From OLB9 sp041392785 (GTDB lineage Bacteria > Bacteroidota > Bacteroidia > Chitinophagales > Saprospiraceae), in NCBI GenBank assembly GCA_041392785.1, contig JAWKLK010000003.1, forward strand, positions 62,001 to 126,000: a stretch of 64,000 nt of DNA. The letters are read 5' to 3'. The notes under the pieces are model-generated. The model was not told the DNA's origin. It worked only from the letters and a program-made list of their open reading frames with translations, and did no database searches. This document shows, in pieces, positions 19,211-28,283 of this stretch. The position numbers and the translations under genes are program-made. Numbering within the stretch: position 1 is the first letter of the stretch; each line of letters starts with the position of its first letter.

Positions 19211-19753
19211 ATGAAAATTTACACAAAATCAGGTGATGATGGTATGACTTCTCTACTTGGCGGTAAGAGACTTAAGAAATACGATATCCAAATTGAAGCC
19301 TACGGTACGGTTGACGAATTAAACAGTCATATTGGTTTATTCATTGGCATGATTCAAGATTTTGACGATGTTTCATTGCTCACGAGCATCCAAAATAGGC
19401 TGTTTGATATCGGTTCCATTTTGGCTAAAGACCCAAACAAAGATATTCCACTTCCGGTCATTGATGAAGATGATATCCTGCTTCTCGAAAATGCCATTGA
19501 CACAATGGAGCAAGTGCTACAACCTTTGCGCAATTTTATTTTGCCGGGAGGCACGATGGCTGTTTCCCAAGCCCATGTTTGTCGTACTGTATGCAGACGA
19601 TCTGAGAGGCGTGTGATATCACTGGAGAGAGATGACATTGCCATCCTAGTCAAATATCTCAATCGACTTTCAGATTATCTTTTTGTCAAAGCCAGACACA
19701 TAGCACATATCCAAGGATGCAAAGAGGTGGTTTGGTCGCCTAAAAAAAAGTAA
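19211..19753 (+). CDS. Cob(I)yrinic acid a,c-diamide adenosyltransferase, PduO type
   Basis: 180 residues. It transfers the adenosyl group of ATP to cob(I)alamin. The N-terminal signature KIYTKSGDDGMTSLLGG and YGTVDELNSHIG, and the ATP-site CRRSERRVISL near the C-terminus, are diagnostic of the PduO/MMAB type. Placed between valS and a DUF4442 gene, with the ATG of the latter directly after its stop, so translation is coupled. Confidence 0.93.
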   Translation: MKIYTKSGDDGMTSLLGGKRLKKYDIQIEAYGTVDELNSHIGLFIGMIQDFDDVSLLTSIQNRLFDIGSILAKDPNKDIPLPVIDEDDILLLENAIDTMEQVLQPLRNFILPGGTMAVSQAHVCRTVCRRSERRVISLERDDIAILVKYLNRLSDYLFVKARHIAHIQGCKEVVWSPKKK

Positions 19754-20233
19754 ATGCTGCAAAAATCAAAACAATATAGAGATCAAGCCATGACACCTGC
19801 GAAATTTATAGCATCAATGGCTTACAAACTACCTTCATTGATCTTTTGGGGTATTAGGTTAAAGCGTCTTGAAGAAGATACATGTACGGTTTCATTACCT
19901 TATAACTTCAGGAGTAAGAATCCTTTTAAATCGATATATTTTTCTGCTTTGAATGGCGCAGGAGAGTTATCAACAGGATTACTCTGCCAGATGCATTCTC
20001 AAGATTTCGGAAAGATATCTATGGTCGTGGTGGAATTTCAGAGTAAATTTTATAAAAAAGCTAAAGGCACCACTTTTTTTACGTGTAACGACGGTGTCAA
20101 TATCAGAAGTGTTTTAGAAAAACTCACATCAGGAGGCACTGACACCATCAAAACATATAGCCAAGGCACTGACGAAAATGGCAACAAACTGTGCGAAATG
20201 TGGGTGACATGGTCGTTTAAAAAAAATGATTGA
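19754..20233 (+). CDS. DUF4442 hotdog-fold protein
   Basis: 159 residues, cytoplasmic. The middle (SLPYNFRSKNPFKSIYFSALNGAGELSTG) is typical of DUF4442, a thioesterase-like hotdog family. The conserved N-x-F-x-S pattern and the helix after SIYF fit; a catalytic residue cannot be named from sequence. It ends one base before the stop of the convergent porin gene. Confidence 0.8.
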   Translation: MLQKSKQYRDQAMTPAKFIASMAYKLPSLIFWGIRLKRLEEDTCTVSLPYNFRSKNPFKSIYFSALNGAGELSTGLLCQMHSQDFGKISMVVVEFQSKFYKKAKGTTFFTCNDGVNIRSVLEKLTSGGTDTIKTYSQGTDENGNKLCEMWVTWSFKKND

Positions 20234-21646
20234 TCAAAATTTAAAATTCAAGACCACGTTTAATAATTGCATGCCTGTCTTATTAAATTGGTACTTGTAG
20301 TCGCCGTAAGTTTCACCAAAATTTTTCTTATAGACATACAAAACTTGGCTCTCCAGACCTGCCAGGCTTCCACCAAACTTATATCGCAAATCCACATTCA
20401 GTTGCCCATAGGATGACAACCCATACTTATTTAGGGTAAAATTTTTAACATCAGGCAGATCAAAGTAACCAACCAGAATCGAAGGATTTAATTTTTTAGG
20501 CCTTCTGAGCTGAACCTTGAAAGTGATTGCCGTAACGTCCCCGAAGCCTTCATTGCGCTCTCTTGGCATAAAAGTATAAAAGTAGTCTCTACCCCACTCT
20601 CTCGGCATCAAATATCTACCATCCGCCGATATCCTATTAAACGACAAAGCCTGCGCAAACTTGCCATGTTTTGCACTCATTTGAAAGCCACCAATCCAAA
20701 CGGTTTTGCTATTTTGATGATAGGCTAAAGCCATATCTGAATTTCCGCCATCACCACTTTTAGTTTGCGCGGCTCCCTGAAAACCGAATTGCAATTCAGA
20801 ATTGCTCAGCGTGTATTTTTTCTCAATTTGAATTAAATAGGTATTAGAAATATTTTGAATGTAATTATACCAAATATCAGCCTTGAAATTATTAGTAGGT
20901 TTAAATTGGTAGTTGATCATTCCCACACCTCCTGTGGTAGTATTGTTATAATAATTGGATTTTTTACCATCAATACCTACGCCACTTGGATAAATACCAA
21001 TTGACGCACCCATACTAAACCATTGAGAAGTACTTCTTGGGCCAATCCCAAACATCCATCCACCTTGAAGTCTACTTTTATTATTGATTTTTCCCTCAAC
21101 CCAGAATCCTTCGACAGATGTTGGTCGCATTCGTCCATCCTGCAAATTGATGAAAGGTGTATTTATAAGTTGACGACCAAACTTTGCACTGATATTTTTA
21201 TATTGATATTGTAGGTATAATTCTTCCAAAAGATTGAATTCAGACAAGTCATCTGTATTTTTTAGGTCAAACAATCCAAGTTCATAGCGATTGATTTGTC
21301 CTGTGATCGAATCCTTCGCCCACAAATCAGATGATTTCAAAGGAAAGATATAAAACCCACTTACAGCAATATTAAAATTGTAAAATGATTTAGACTCAAA
21401 TCTTAAGCCTCCACCAATGGCTTGTGCGTAGTAGTCACTCAAATTTGATGTATTGTCCGTCATAGAAAGAAAATATCTGAAATGACCATGAATCGTCCCA
21501 AATCTCAATGCATCCAATAATTTTGTTGTATCCTTTTTGGGTGTAACATTATTCCAAATATTGGGTTTCTCTGATAGCTCTTGATGCTGACCAAATACCC
21601 TTCCTATTGTGATGATTATCAACACAATCCATACAAAATATTTCAT
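20234..21646 (-). CDS. OprD-family outer membrane porin
   Basis: 470 residues with a signal peptide (ending near GRVFGQ) and alternating beta-strand sequence throughout, ending in aromatic NVVLNFKF as expected of an outer-membrane barrel. The segment FGRQLINTPFINLQDGRMRPTSVEG resembles the conserved part of the OprD/specific-porin family. It is the last gene of the sulfur operon, 15 bp after DsrE, so it may admit thiosulfate or another sulfur anion to the periplasm; that link is inference from position only. Confidence 0.75.
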   Translation of the reverse strand: MKYFVWIVLIIITIGRVFGQHQELSEKPNIWNNVTPKKDTTKLLDALRFGTIHGHFRYFLSMTDNTSNLSDYYAQAIGGGLRFESKSFYNFNIAVSGFYIFPLKSSDLWAKDSITGQINRYELGLFDLKNTDDLSEFNLLEELYLQYQYKNISAKFGRQLINTPFINLQDGRMRPTSVEGFWVEGKINNKSRLQGGWMFGIGPRSTSQWFSMGASIGIYPSGVGIDGKKSNYYNNTTTGGVGMINYQFKPTNNFKADIWYNYIQNISNTYLIQIEKKYTLSNSELQFGFQGAAQTKSGDGGNSDMALAYHQNSKTVWIGGFQMSAKHGKFAQALSFNRISADGRYLMPREWGRDYFYTFMPRERNEGFGDVTAITFKVQLRRPKKLNPSILVGYFDLPDVKNFTLNKYGLSSYGQLNVDLRYKFGGSLAGLESQVLYVYKKNFGETYGDYKYQFNKTGMQLLNVVLNFKF

Positions 21647-21661
21647 AAAAACTCTATTAAA

Positions 21662-22090
21662 TTAAAGACCGGCTTTGATATAACTCCAACCCTTTTCTTC
21701 TTTTTCCACTATCTCTAAGATGCCACCAGGCACTGTCCTTGTTTTTGCAATCAATTGTTCCTTTTTGACTTTCTTTTGCTGCATGGTAAATTCACAAGCT
21801 ACAAAATCAACCCCATTAGAAATCAAACTTTCCACTTGTCTTGTATAATTGGACTTTTCTTTATGGATCAACTGTAGACCCGGGCCGTGGCAGACCACCT
21901 CCAACTGACTTTTGGGTGCCAATTTCTTGAGGTTATTTAGTTGTCTGATCAGGGCACTATGATCAGTTGTATCTTTGGATGCCATTTGAAAAATAATCTT
22001 ATGCTTTTTATTTGAAACAACCGCATTTCCTTGCCCAATAATAAACGTAGATACTAGACTAAAGGCTATGAATAACAATATTTTATACAT
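21662..22090 (-). CDS. Exported DsrE-family sulfur-relay protein
   Basis: 142 residues. Residues 1-19 form a signal peptide (ending near IIGQG), followed by a DsrE/F-like alpha/beta fold: KIIFQMASKD, LEVVCHGPGLQLI and VDFVACEFTM, with Cys in the last element where DsrE proteins carry sulfur. Members bind and pass persulfide sulfur; the exported form implies periplasmic work. It lies 19 bp after the SoxB-like gene and 15 bp before the porin. Confidence 0.8.
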   Translation of the reverse strand: MYKILLFIAFSLVSTFIIGQGNAVVSNKKHKIIFQMASKDTTDHSALIRQLNNLKKLAPKSQLEVVCHGPGLQLIHKEKSNYTRQVESLISNGVDFVACEFTMQQKKVKKEQLIAKTRTVPGGILEIVEKEEKGWSYIKAGL

Positions 22091-22109
22091 AATTTTTACT
22101 ATTTAATTA

Positions 22110-23789
22110 TTATCTGAATGTATAATCTACTCCATGTACTTGGGTCAATAAAGTACTTTCTACATCAAGTGCTACGGCTGCCTTTTTAATGGTTGGAGTC
22201 ACAGGAGAATTACTTTGTAAATACTGACGCATATTTTCATGTAAAGTGTAAGCGTGATTTTTTACGTCTTGCACCTGCTTCATTCTACAAATCATATCAT
22301 CAGGATCCCCATCTCGCTCACAAGCTGCTATGGTATACATCTTCTCAGTATCTAATGGAGTATTACCAATAGTGACTGATTGAACTCTCTTACCATCTTC
22401 ACCAAATGCGTTGAAATTCACTTGCATACCATTGAACTTTATAACCCAACCTCCGAATCTTTTTGAAGCATCTTTTGCAAATACATTTTGTAACTCTTTT
22501 TCAAGCCATTTTAGCAACACATCTCCTTTTACAGCTCCAGTTCTGATATGGCTATCTACTGGCAGCATATCAAAAATATAACCATTCGTAATAGGAATAT
22601 TACCTGTATGATCCCTAGTGGTCATGGGTGGGCAAAACCTAAACCCATTTGAAAAAACAATATCTATTTCCGGCAATTTCCACCTTAATGCATCTAAAAC
22701 TAAGGTATCGATGGTATTTTCAATAACAAAATAACGGTATAATGGTATAGTACTATAACCTACGACTTTCTGAATATCCTTTAAATATGGCGATTCATTT
22801 TGAGTGATTAAGTTTGTCATTTTGGAATCTGCTTTGTAGCTGTCGACAGATATTTCATCAAGATCATAATCATCCTTTATTACTTTACCATCTTTAACAG
22901 TAAGTGTCAATCTGCCAACAAAAGAACCAAAAGCGCCCGGTTCCACTACTTTTGCAAATTTACCTTGTATGGGTTTTCTTACCCTCTCGTGGGTATCGCC
23001 GCCAAGAATATAATCCACTCCATTGCAGACATCTAGGTTTGAAAGATGAATTTGTTGAGAAAGTCCCATATGGGCTATGACCATGATATATGCACACCCT
23101 TCTTGATTTTTCAATACATCTACAAAGTGGGCAATATTTTCTTCTGGTTTGGTATATAAGATTCCTTTACTATAATTTGGCGATTGTCTAATAGGTACTA
23201 AGTGATCTGTATAGCCTATAAAACCAAATTTGACACCGTTGACCGTCCAAATATAATATGGAGGAAAAATGTGTTCACCTTTCTGACCATTAACATTGTG
23301 AAACATATTTGCGCAAACTTTTGGTGCTTGAAGTCCACCTAATAATTTTTGCATTTGCTTTTTTCCATAAATCACCTCCCAATTTCCAGGCAAATAAAGA
23401 TCATACTTCAACCCATTCAATAAAGGTGATATGGCTTCCCCCATAGTTTTTATAGATAATTCGCTACCTTGAAACATGTCACCAGTATCAATGGTAAATA
23501 CGTGCCTATTTTGTTTTCTAATTTTTTTCAGATATGTCGATAAGTGTGCGTAGCCTCCAGTTTTTCTAAATACAGGTGCATTATTTTCCCAAAACAACTC
23601 ATCATGGGCGTGTAACTGGCAGTGAACATCCGTGGTTTGCAAGATAGTCACTTTAAAATTCAGCTCATCAACTTTCTTCTTTTTAACAGAATCTTTGCTT
23701 TTTGCTAATAAGTTTGGAAGTACACCAACGCCAACTGTGGCACCTGTGACACCAATAGATTTGATAAAATTTCTTCTGTTTTGTCCCAT
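22110..23789 (-). CDS. SoxB-like Tat-exported metallophosphoesterase
   Basis: 559 residues of the 5'-nucleotidase/SoxB superfamily. The Tat signal is NRRNFIK (4-10) plus a hydrophobic stretch. Metal-site motifs run in order: TDVHCQLH, DTGDMFQG, GNWEVIYG (SoxB has GHWEFTYG here), AHMG and GGDTHE. C-terminal CERDGDPDDMICR is also SoxB-like. SoxB hydrolyses sulfate from SoxYZ-bound intermediates in the periplasm; no soxYZ, soxA or soxX is visible here, so the carrier must be different or elsewhere. Neighbours (TsdA-like cytochrome 11 bp upstream, DsrE downstream) support a sulfur role over nucleotide hydrolysis. An ordinary 5'-nucleotidase remains possible. Confidence 0.8.
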   Translation of the reverse strand: MGQNRRNFIKSIGVTGATVGVGVLPNLLAKSKDSVKKKKVDELNFKVTILQTTDVHCQLHAHDELFWENNAPVFRKTGGYAHLSTYLKKIRKQNRHVFTIDTGDMFQGSELSIKTMGEAISPLLNGLKYDLYLPGNWEVIYGKKQMQKLLGGLQAPKVCANMFHNVNGQKGEHIFPPYYIWTVNGVKFGFIGYTDHLVPIRQSPNYSKGILYTKPEENIAHFVDVLKNQEGCAYIMVIAHMGLSQQIHLSNLDVCNGVDYILGGDTHERVRKPIQGKFAKVVEPGAFGSFVGRLTLTVKDGKVIKDDYDLDEISVDSYKADSKMTNLITQNESPYLKDIQKVVGYSTIPLYRYFVIENTIDTLVLDALRWKLPEIDIVFSNGFRFCPPMTTRDHTGNIPITNGYIFDMLPVDSHIRTGAVKGDVLLKWLEKELQNVFAKDASKRFGGWVIKFNGMQVNFNAFGEDGKRVQSVTIGNTPLDTEKMYTIAACERDGDPDDMICRMKQVQDVKNHAYTLHENMRQYLQSNSPVTPTIKKAAVALDVESTLLTQVHGVDYTFR

Positions 23790-23800
23790 GATGCTAATAA

Positions 23801-24852
23801 TTATTTTGATTTCTTATAAAAGTCTTGAATAGGTTGAAAAGGTCCAAATTTATGTTGTTTTTCTGAAAAATTGTCCGCATATGGTCCAAAAGGATGATCG
23901 ATTGGTTTTTTTGAAATATCTGGCCAATCCTTTGGTACATTTTTATGAGGGCGTGATTGCGAATTGGCAAATCGGCCCACATCCCAAGCTTCTTCATCAG
24001 AAGGCTGCGGTGCGGTATGGGTGGCACCCAAAGGCATATTGTATTTTACATACTTGGCAAAGTTTATTCTATACAAGCCAGCAGCATCATTGTAAAAGAG
24101 TGTTTCCCCCATAATGGTGGATATACATATTTTGTGCCATCGACTGCTAACAAAGCCTTCTCCTTTAGCCATATGGCATGAAGCACATTTTGTCAGATAC
24201 ACTTCTTCTCCTTTAGCAGAGTCAACAAGGTCGGTTTAAAAATTCCAAGGTTTTCAAACCTTGGGATCCTTTCGCTTTATCTCCTTTGGCAACATTTTCG
24301 CCTAAAAATTTCATATAAGCTACTATAGCTATCATCTCCTTACTTGTAGTATCAATTGGCATCCCATTGAGGGCTCCTTTCAAAACAATCATTGATTCGC
24401 TTTGGGATAGTCTCTAAACTCCCACTTCTTGCACGCATTTTTGGATATAGAGATGCCACAGAACCATAATTATTACCAAAAACTGCAGTTCCAGCATTAA
24501 GGTGACAATTTTGGCAATTCATCCCATTACTTATACTTGAAATACTGCCCTTTGGGCCAAAATAGGTTGATGTGTTTTGAATTAACTCCTTGCCATAAGT
24601 TACTAATGCCTTTTGATCTGCATTCTGAATGGATTCAACTTGCATTGGGTGCCAAAAATCATCTTGTTTTACTTCAGGCAACTTATCTTCTCTCACGGTG
24701 ACGGTCTTAGTAGGCAACTTAAAAGTCAATATTCCAGCTTCGTGAAGCAACAATACAATCACTAATATGCTTAACGCAAAAATAAAAGTCATCAAATATT
24801 TGATACTCTTTAAAATAGCAAGAAAATACTCTTGTTCGTTATATTTCTGCAT
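23801..24852 (-). pseudogene. TsdA-like dihaem cytochrome c (thiosulfate dehydrogenase family), frameshifted
   Basis: About 345 residues if read through. The start at 24852 (MQKYNEQEYF) gives a transmembrane anchor at about 17-40; a longer frame upstream is only an extension into the neighbouring gene. First haem site: NCQNCH (113-117) followed by LNAGT, MRARSGS and RINDCFERS. Second: CASCH, then PPLWG, NDAAGLYRINFA and YNMPLG, all typical of TsdA, which couples two thiosulfates to tetrathionate in the periplasm. Frameshifts: an extra C near 24377 after FERS, an extra T near 24230, an extra T near 24160 and a missing T near 24080. All four lie in or beside homopolymers, so sequencing error is likely. 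Embedded in the sulfur operon. Confidence 0.75.
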
Positions 24853-24866
24853 AAGGCTGTGTGCGT

Positions 24867-25310
24867 TTAGTGAGGCAATTTTGATTTTAGGAAACCATAC
24901 ATCCAGGTACCAAATATTGCGCTGATGACCGTCAAAAGTATGACGGTAGCTCCTGTTCCGATCTGAGCAAATAGAGGTCCAGGACACGCTCCAGTAATGC
25001 CCCATCCAATACCAAAAAGTAAACCTCCAATAACCGTACCCCAAGTAAATGGCTTTTTATTGATGACAATGTCTTCTCCCGACAATGTTTTAATATTAAA
25101 TTTTTTTATAATGTATACTGATATCATTCCGACTATAACTGCACTACCTATGACGCCATACATATGAAATGATTGGAGTCTGAACATTTCTTGGATTCTA
25201 AACCACGAAATGATCTCAGCTTTAACAAAAACAAAGCCGAAGATGAATCCTACAGTAGAAAATTTAATGATATCTGCTATTGACAAAGATTTTAATTGAT
25301 GTTTAGTCAT
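24867..25310 (-). CDS. YeeE/YedE half-transporter, GACPGP type (DUF6691), second copy
   Basis: 147 residues from ATG 25310; the ORF extends to 25406, but that part overlaps the neighbour. Four hydrophobic segments. QEMFRLQSFHMYG and WGITGACPGPLF are hallmarks of the YeeE/YedE family, whose Cys carries thiosulfate through the membrane (shown for TsuA; inferred here). It is the C-terminal half-transporter; the N-terminal half is encoded 8 bp upstream. Confidence 0.88.
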   Translation of the reverse strand: MTKHQLKSLSIADIIKFSTVGFIFGFVFVKAEIISWFRIQEMFRLQSFHMYGVIGSAVIVGMISVYIIKKFNIKTLSGEDIVINKKPFTWGTVIGGLLFGIGWGITGACPGPLFAQIGTGATVILLTVISAIFGTWMYGFLKSKLPH

Positions 25311-25318
25311 ACGAAGTA

Positions 25319-25885
25319 TTACATTGATAAGATGAATGGAACAATTAGATTTGCCGCCAAAAATCCACCTGCCATAAAACAGACGGTTGCGACTAATGAT
25401 GGCCAATTCATTGCAGATAAGCCCATGATAGAGTGACCACTAGTGCAGCCATCAGCGTATCTCGTCCCGAAACCGATCAATATCCCACCTATCACTACAA
25501 AAAGAAATCCTCTCCAAGTTGATATGCTTTCCCAAGAAAAAATCTGTGTAGGTAAGAAAGGATTAGAAAAGTCTGTGACACCGTACTGTTCCAACTCCAA
25601 CGCCAATTTTGGATTGATATGAATAGAATCCGGATTGCTAAAAAAAGTTGATGCAATCAAGGCACCACCAAATATCCCTCCAATAAACATCCAGACCCAA
25701 ATTTCCTTCTTCCAGTTGTATTGAAAGTAATCAATATTTTTGGGGATACATGAAGCGCAAATATGACGTAATGAAGATGAAATACCAAAATTTTTATTGC
25801 CGATAATCAATAGTGTGGGAATAATCAAGCCTATTAACGGGCCTGCCACATACCAAGGCCAAGGTTTCAAAAATGATTCCATCAT
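25319..25885 (-). CDS. YeeE/YedE half-transporter, GCTSGH type, second copy
   Basis: 188 residues, about five hydrophobic segments. GTRYADGCTSGHSIMGLS is the signature of the N-terminal half of YeeE/YedE transporters, with the conserved Cys that binds the sulfur substrate. SSLRHICASCIPKN adds two further cysteines, as also in the other copy (IAGAGN there, without the CxxC spacing). Paired with the gene 8 bp downstream. Confidence 0.88.
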   Translation of the reverse strand: MMESFLKPWPWYVAGPLIGLIIPTLLIIGNKNFGISSSLRHICASCIPKNIDYFQYNWKKEIWVWMFIGGIFGGALIASTFFSNPDSIHINPKLALELEQYGVTDFSNPFLPTQIFSWESISTWRGFLFVVIGGILIGFGTRYADGCTSGHSIMGLSAMNWPSLVATVCFMAGGFLAANLIVPFILSM

Positions 25886-25901
25886 AAATTTCCTAAATAT
25901 T

Positions 25902-26318
25902 TTAATGAGGTAATTTATCCTTAACTATTCCATACAAGTATGTTCCTAAAATGGCAAAAAGGAAAACTATAATCATTGCCACATAGCCATAACCAATATT
26001 CACCACCATTGGACCAGGACATGCACCACTCAAGGCCCATCCCATACCGAAAATGGTGCCACCAATAAGATATCTTGGCACAGATTTCTCTTTTGGGTGG
26101 AATACAATAGGATTACCTTTGTAATCTCTAAGCTGGAATTTTTTAATAACAGAGACACCGATTACACCTATTAAAACAGCCACTAAAATGATTCCATACA
26201 TGTGAAATGATTGAAATCTGAACATTTCTTGAATTCTATACCATGAGATTGCCTCCGATTTTGACATAACAATACCGAATAATATTCCCGCAATTACAAA
26301 CTTGATATATTTTACCAT
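25902..26318 (-). CDS. YeeE/YedE half-transporter, GACPGP type (DUF6691), first copy
   Basis: 138 residues, four membrane segments. WALSGACPGPMV and QEMFRFQSFHMYG mirror the second copy at 24867-25310; the two proteins are clearly paralogous along their whole length. Sits 18 bp after its partner half and 16 bp before the second pair. Confidence 0.88.
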   Translation of the reverse strand: MVKYIKFVIAGILFGIVMSKSEAISWYRIQEMFRFQSFHMYGIILVAVLIGVIGVSVIKKFQLRDYKGNPIVFHPKEKSVPRYLIGGTIFGMGWALSGACPGPMVVNIGYGYVAMIIVFLFAILGTYLYGIVKDKLPH

Positions 26319-26336
26319 AACCCAGATGATTAATTT

Positions 26337-26894
26337 TTAAAAAAGTAATGGAAATAAAATATGTGTCATAAAAAGTCCGCCTAGAAAAAACCCAACAACT
26401 GCAATGATAGATGGTATTTGTAGATTTGATATACCGCTTATGGCATGCCCTGATGTACACCCTCCAGCATATCTACTTCCGAATCCTACTAAAAGTCCAC
26501 CAAATCCTAATAAACCAAATACTTTCAAAGACAAGATGGCTTCTAAGCTAAAAAGTTCTTTCGGTTGAAGATCCGAAGGGGCCTGAAATCCTAAAGAATT
26601 TAAATCAGAAATAGTCGCTTGAGAAAGTTCCAATTGTTTACCATCACTCATGAATTCTCCAGCTATCCAACCACCAATAATAGCTCCAAGTAGAAACATC
26701 AAGTTCCAGATTTGGGTCTTCCAATTAAATTTAAAGAAATTTGCATGATTACCTGCGCCTGCTATAGAGCATATGGTTCTTAGGTTTGATGAAAACCCAA
26801 ATGACTGACCAAAGAATATGATAAGCAACATAATGCTTCCTATCACAAAGCCTGAAAACCACCAAGACCAAGACTGTGCTAAAATTGTACTCAT
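26337..26894 (-). CDS. YeeE/YedE half-transporter, GCTSGH type, first copy
   Basis: 185 residues, about five membrane segments, with GSRYAGGCTSGHAISGIS as the signature. The N-terminal WSWWFSGFVIGSIMLLIIFFG aligns with WPWYVAGPLIG of the second copy. It begins 2 bp after the rhodanese-UspA gene, so translation is coupled. Together with 25902-26318 it should form one thiosulfate-type channel. Confidence 0.88.
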   Translation of the reverse strand: MSTILAQSWSWWFSGFVIGSIMLLIIFFGQSFGFSSNLRTICSIAGAGNHANFFKFNWKTQIWNLMFLLGAIIGGWIAGEFMSDGKQLELSQATISDLNSLGFQAPSDLQPKELFSLEAILSLKVFGLLGFGGLLVGFGSRYAGGCTSGHAISGISNLQIPSIIAVVGFFLGGLFMTHILFPLLF

Positions 26895-26896
26895 AT

Positions 26897-28096
26897 TTAA
26901 TCTAAATGAAATGTCACAATGGGTTTAAATAAATGCTTAACAAGGGCTTCTGCACTGCTAGAATGAAAAACTCCTCCATCGCCATGCGTACCTATGAAAA
27001 CGATATCTGCATCTTGATCAGAAAGAAATTTAGAAACGCCAGACTCTATATCATCACCTATAATGATACGGTTTTCATAGTCCTGTATATTATGATCTTT
27101 TGCATACATGTCCATCTGTGCAAGCAAATTTTGTTCTGAATCTACAGATAAGCTCTTTGAAATATATAGTTGAAATACTTTGGCATTAGATGCTTCCACC
27201 AAGGTATTCATAAATTCGGGATGCTTTTCTTTGCTCTCTTTAAAATCATGAACGAAAAGGATATTTTGAATTTCCAAATCTGATCTATCGCACATGAGCG
27301 AAAGCACAGGTATGTTTGATTTTCTGGCCAAGATTTGAGCTTGAGTGACAGTCAATTTTTCCTTTAGTCCCCACAATCCTTTAGTACCCACAATAATCAC
27401 ATCTATGTGCATCGTATCCGCAAGTGACAAAATGGTATCAGTAAGCTTACCAAATTTTATTTCAGTGGTAGTTTCAACCTTGGCGTTCACCTTCAAGGCA
27501 TTCAATTTATCTTCGCCTTCCCTTTTTAATCTCTCTACATAAGCAGGATCTATCTCACCGCAAGTAAATACATTTCCGTTGTTATCCAAGGTAACCGTTT
27601 CTGGCAAGTCAATGACGTGAACGAAATGCAAGGACAAATCCATATATTCTGCTAACTTTTCTCCCATTATCCTAGCAAAACTAGTTTGTGGAGTAAAATC
27701 AGATGGGATCAGAATGCGTAATTTTCGTCCTTCATTTCTATATGTTGAGATTGTTCGACTCTCTTCTTTTTGCTCATCAATGACTATCCTTCTATTCAGT
27801 AATTGGGCCGTGGATTCAAGAGCTCCACCATCAATTACATTATGGATTCCGTTTTCGTCCAAGATTCTTTTTGCGTGGACACTTCTATTTCCACTTCTAC
27901 AATATACAATCAATGTCTCAAAATTTTTAAGCTCTGCTATATGATTATTGATTTGCTCTAAAGGTATATTGACAGAGCCTTGTACATGACCATAATTAAA
28001 TTCCTTTTCACTTCTTACATCAATTATATGTGCTGAATCAAAATTCATTAGTTCATGATCGACATTTGTAAAAAGCTTTTTCAGAAAACCCAACAT
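26897..28096 (-). CDS. Rhodanese fused to two UspA domains
   Basis: 399 residues in three parts. Residues about 1-105 are a rhodanese domain with active-site Cys66 in VYCRSGNRS and DVRSEKEFNYGHVQGSVNIP ahead of it. Residues about 125-270 and 285-399 are universal-stress-protein folds (ILIPSDFTPQTS, IIVGTKGLWG; then ILFVHDFKES, VFIGTHGDGG). No signal peptide, so cytoplasmic. Rhodaneses transfer sulfane sulfur; UspA domains bind nucleotides or act in signalling. At the entry point of an imported sulfur species, it may receive sulfur and report it. The fusion is unusual; the role is inference. Confidence 0.9.
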   Translation of the reverse strand: MLGFLKKLFTNVDHELMNFDSAHIIDVRSEKEFNYGHVQGSVNIPLEQINNHIAELKNFETLIVYCRSGNRSVHAKRILDENGIHNVIDGGALESTAQLLNRRIVIDEQKEESRTISTYRNEGRKLRILIPSDFTPQTSFARIMGEKLAEYMDLSLHFVHVIDLPETVTLDNNGNVFTCGEIDPAYVERLKREGEDKLNALKVNAKVETTTEIKFGKLTDTILSLADTMHIDVIIVGTKGLWGLKEKLTVTQAQILARKSNIPVLSLMCDRSDLEIQNILFVHDFKESKEKHPEFMNTLVEASNAKVFQLYISKSLSVDSEQNLLAQMDMYAKDHNIQDYENRIIIGDDIESGVSKFLSDQDADIVFIGTHGDGGVFHSSSAEALVKHLFKPIVTFHLD

Positions 28097-28283
28097 AAAC
28101 TTTATATATTTTTATTTACAAAAACAGAAATAATCACAAAAAAAGAGCTCTTTAACAATAACAAGCCCCATTAACAGAACAAAATAGCCAAAAGCAGGCT
28201 TCAATTTTGATCCATCTATACGTCGAATACAAGGCGGAACCAATTAGTATTCCAAAAATAGCAAAAGCAGATATAAGAAATAA

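Noticed and set aside
24853..25044. N-terminal extension of the TsdA-like protein
   Set aside because: These codons overlap the YeeE/YedE half-transporter in another frame; the start with a membrane anchor at 24852 is better.
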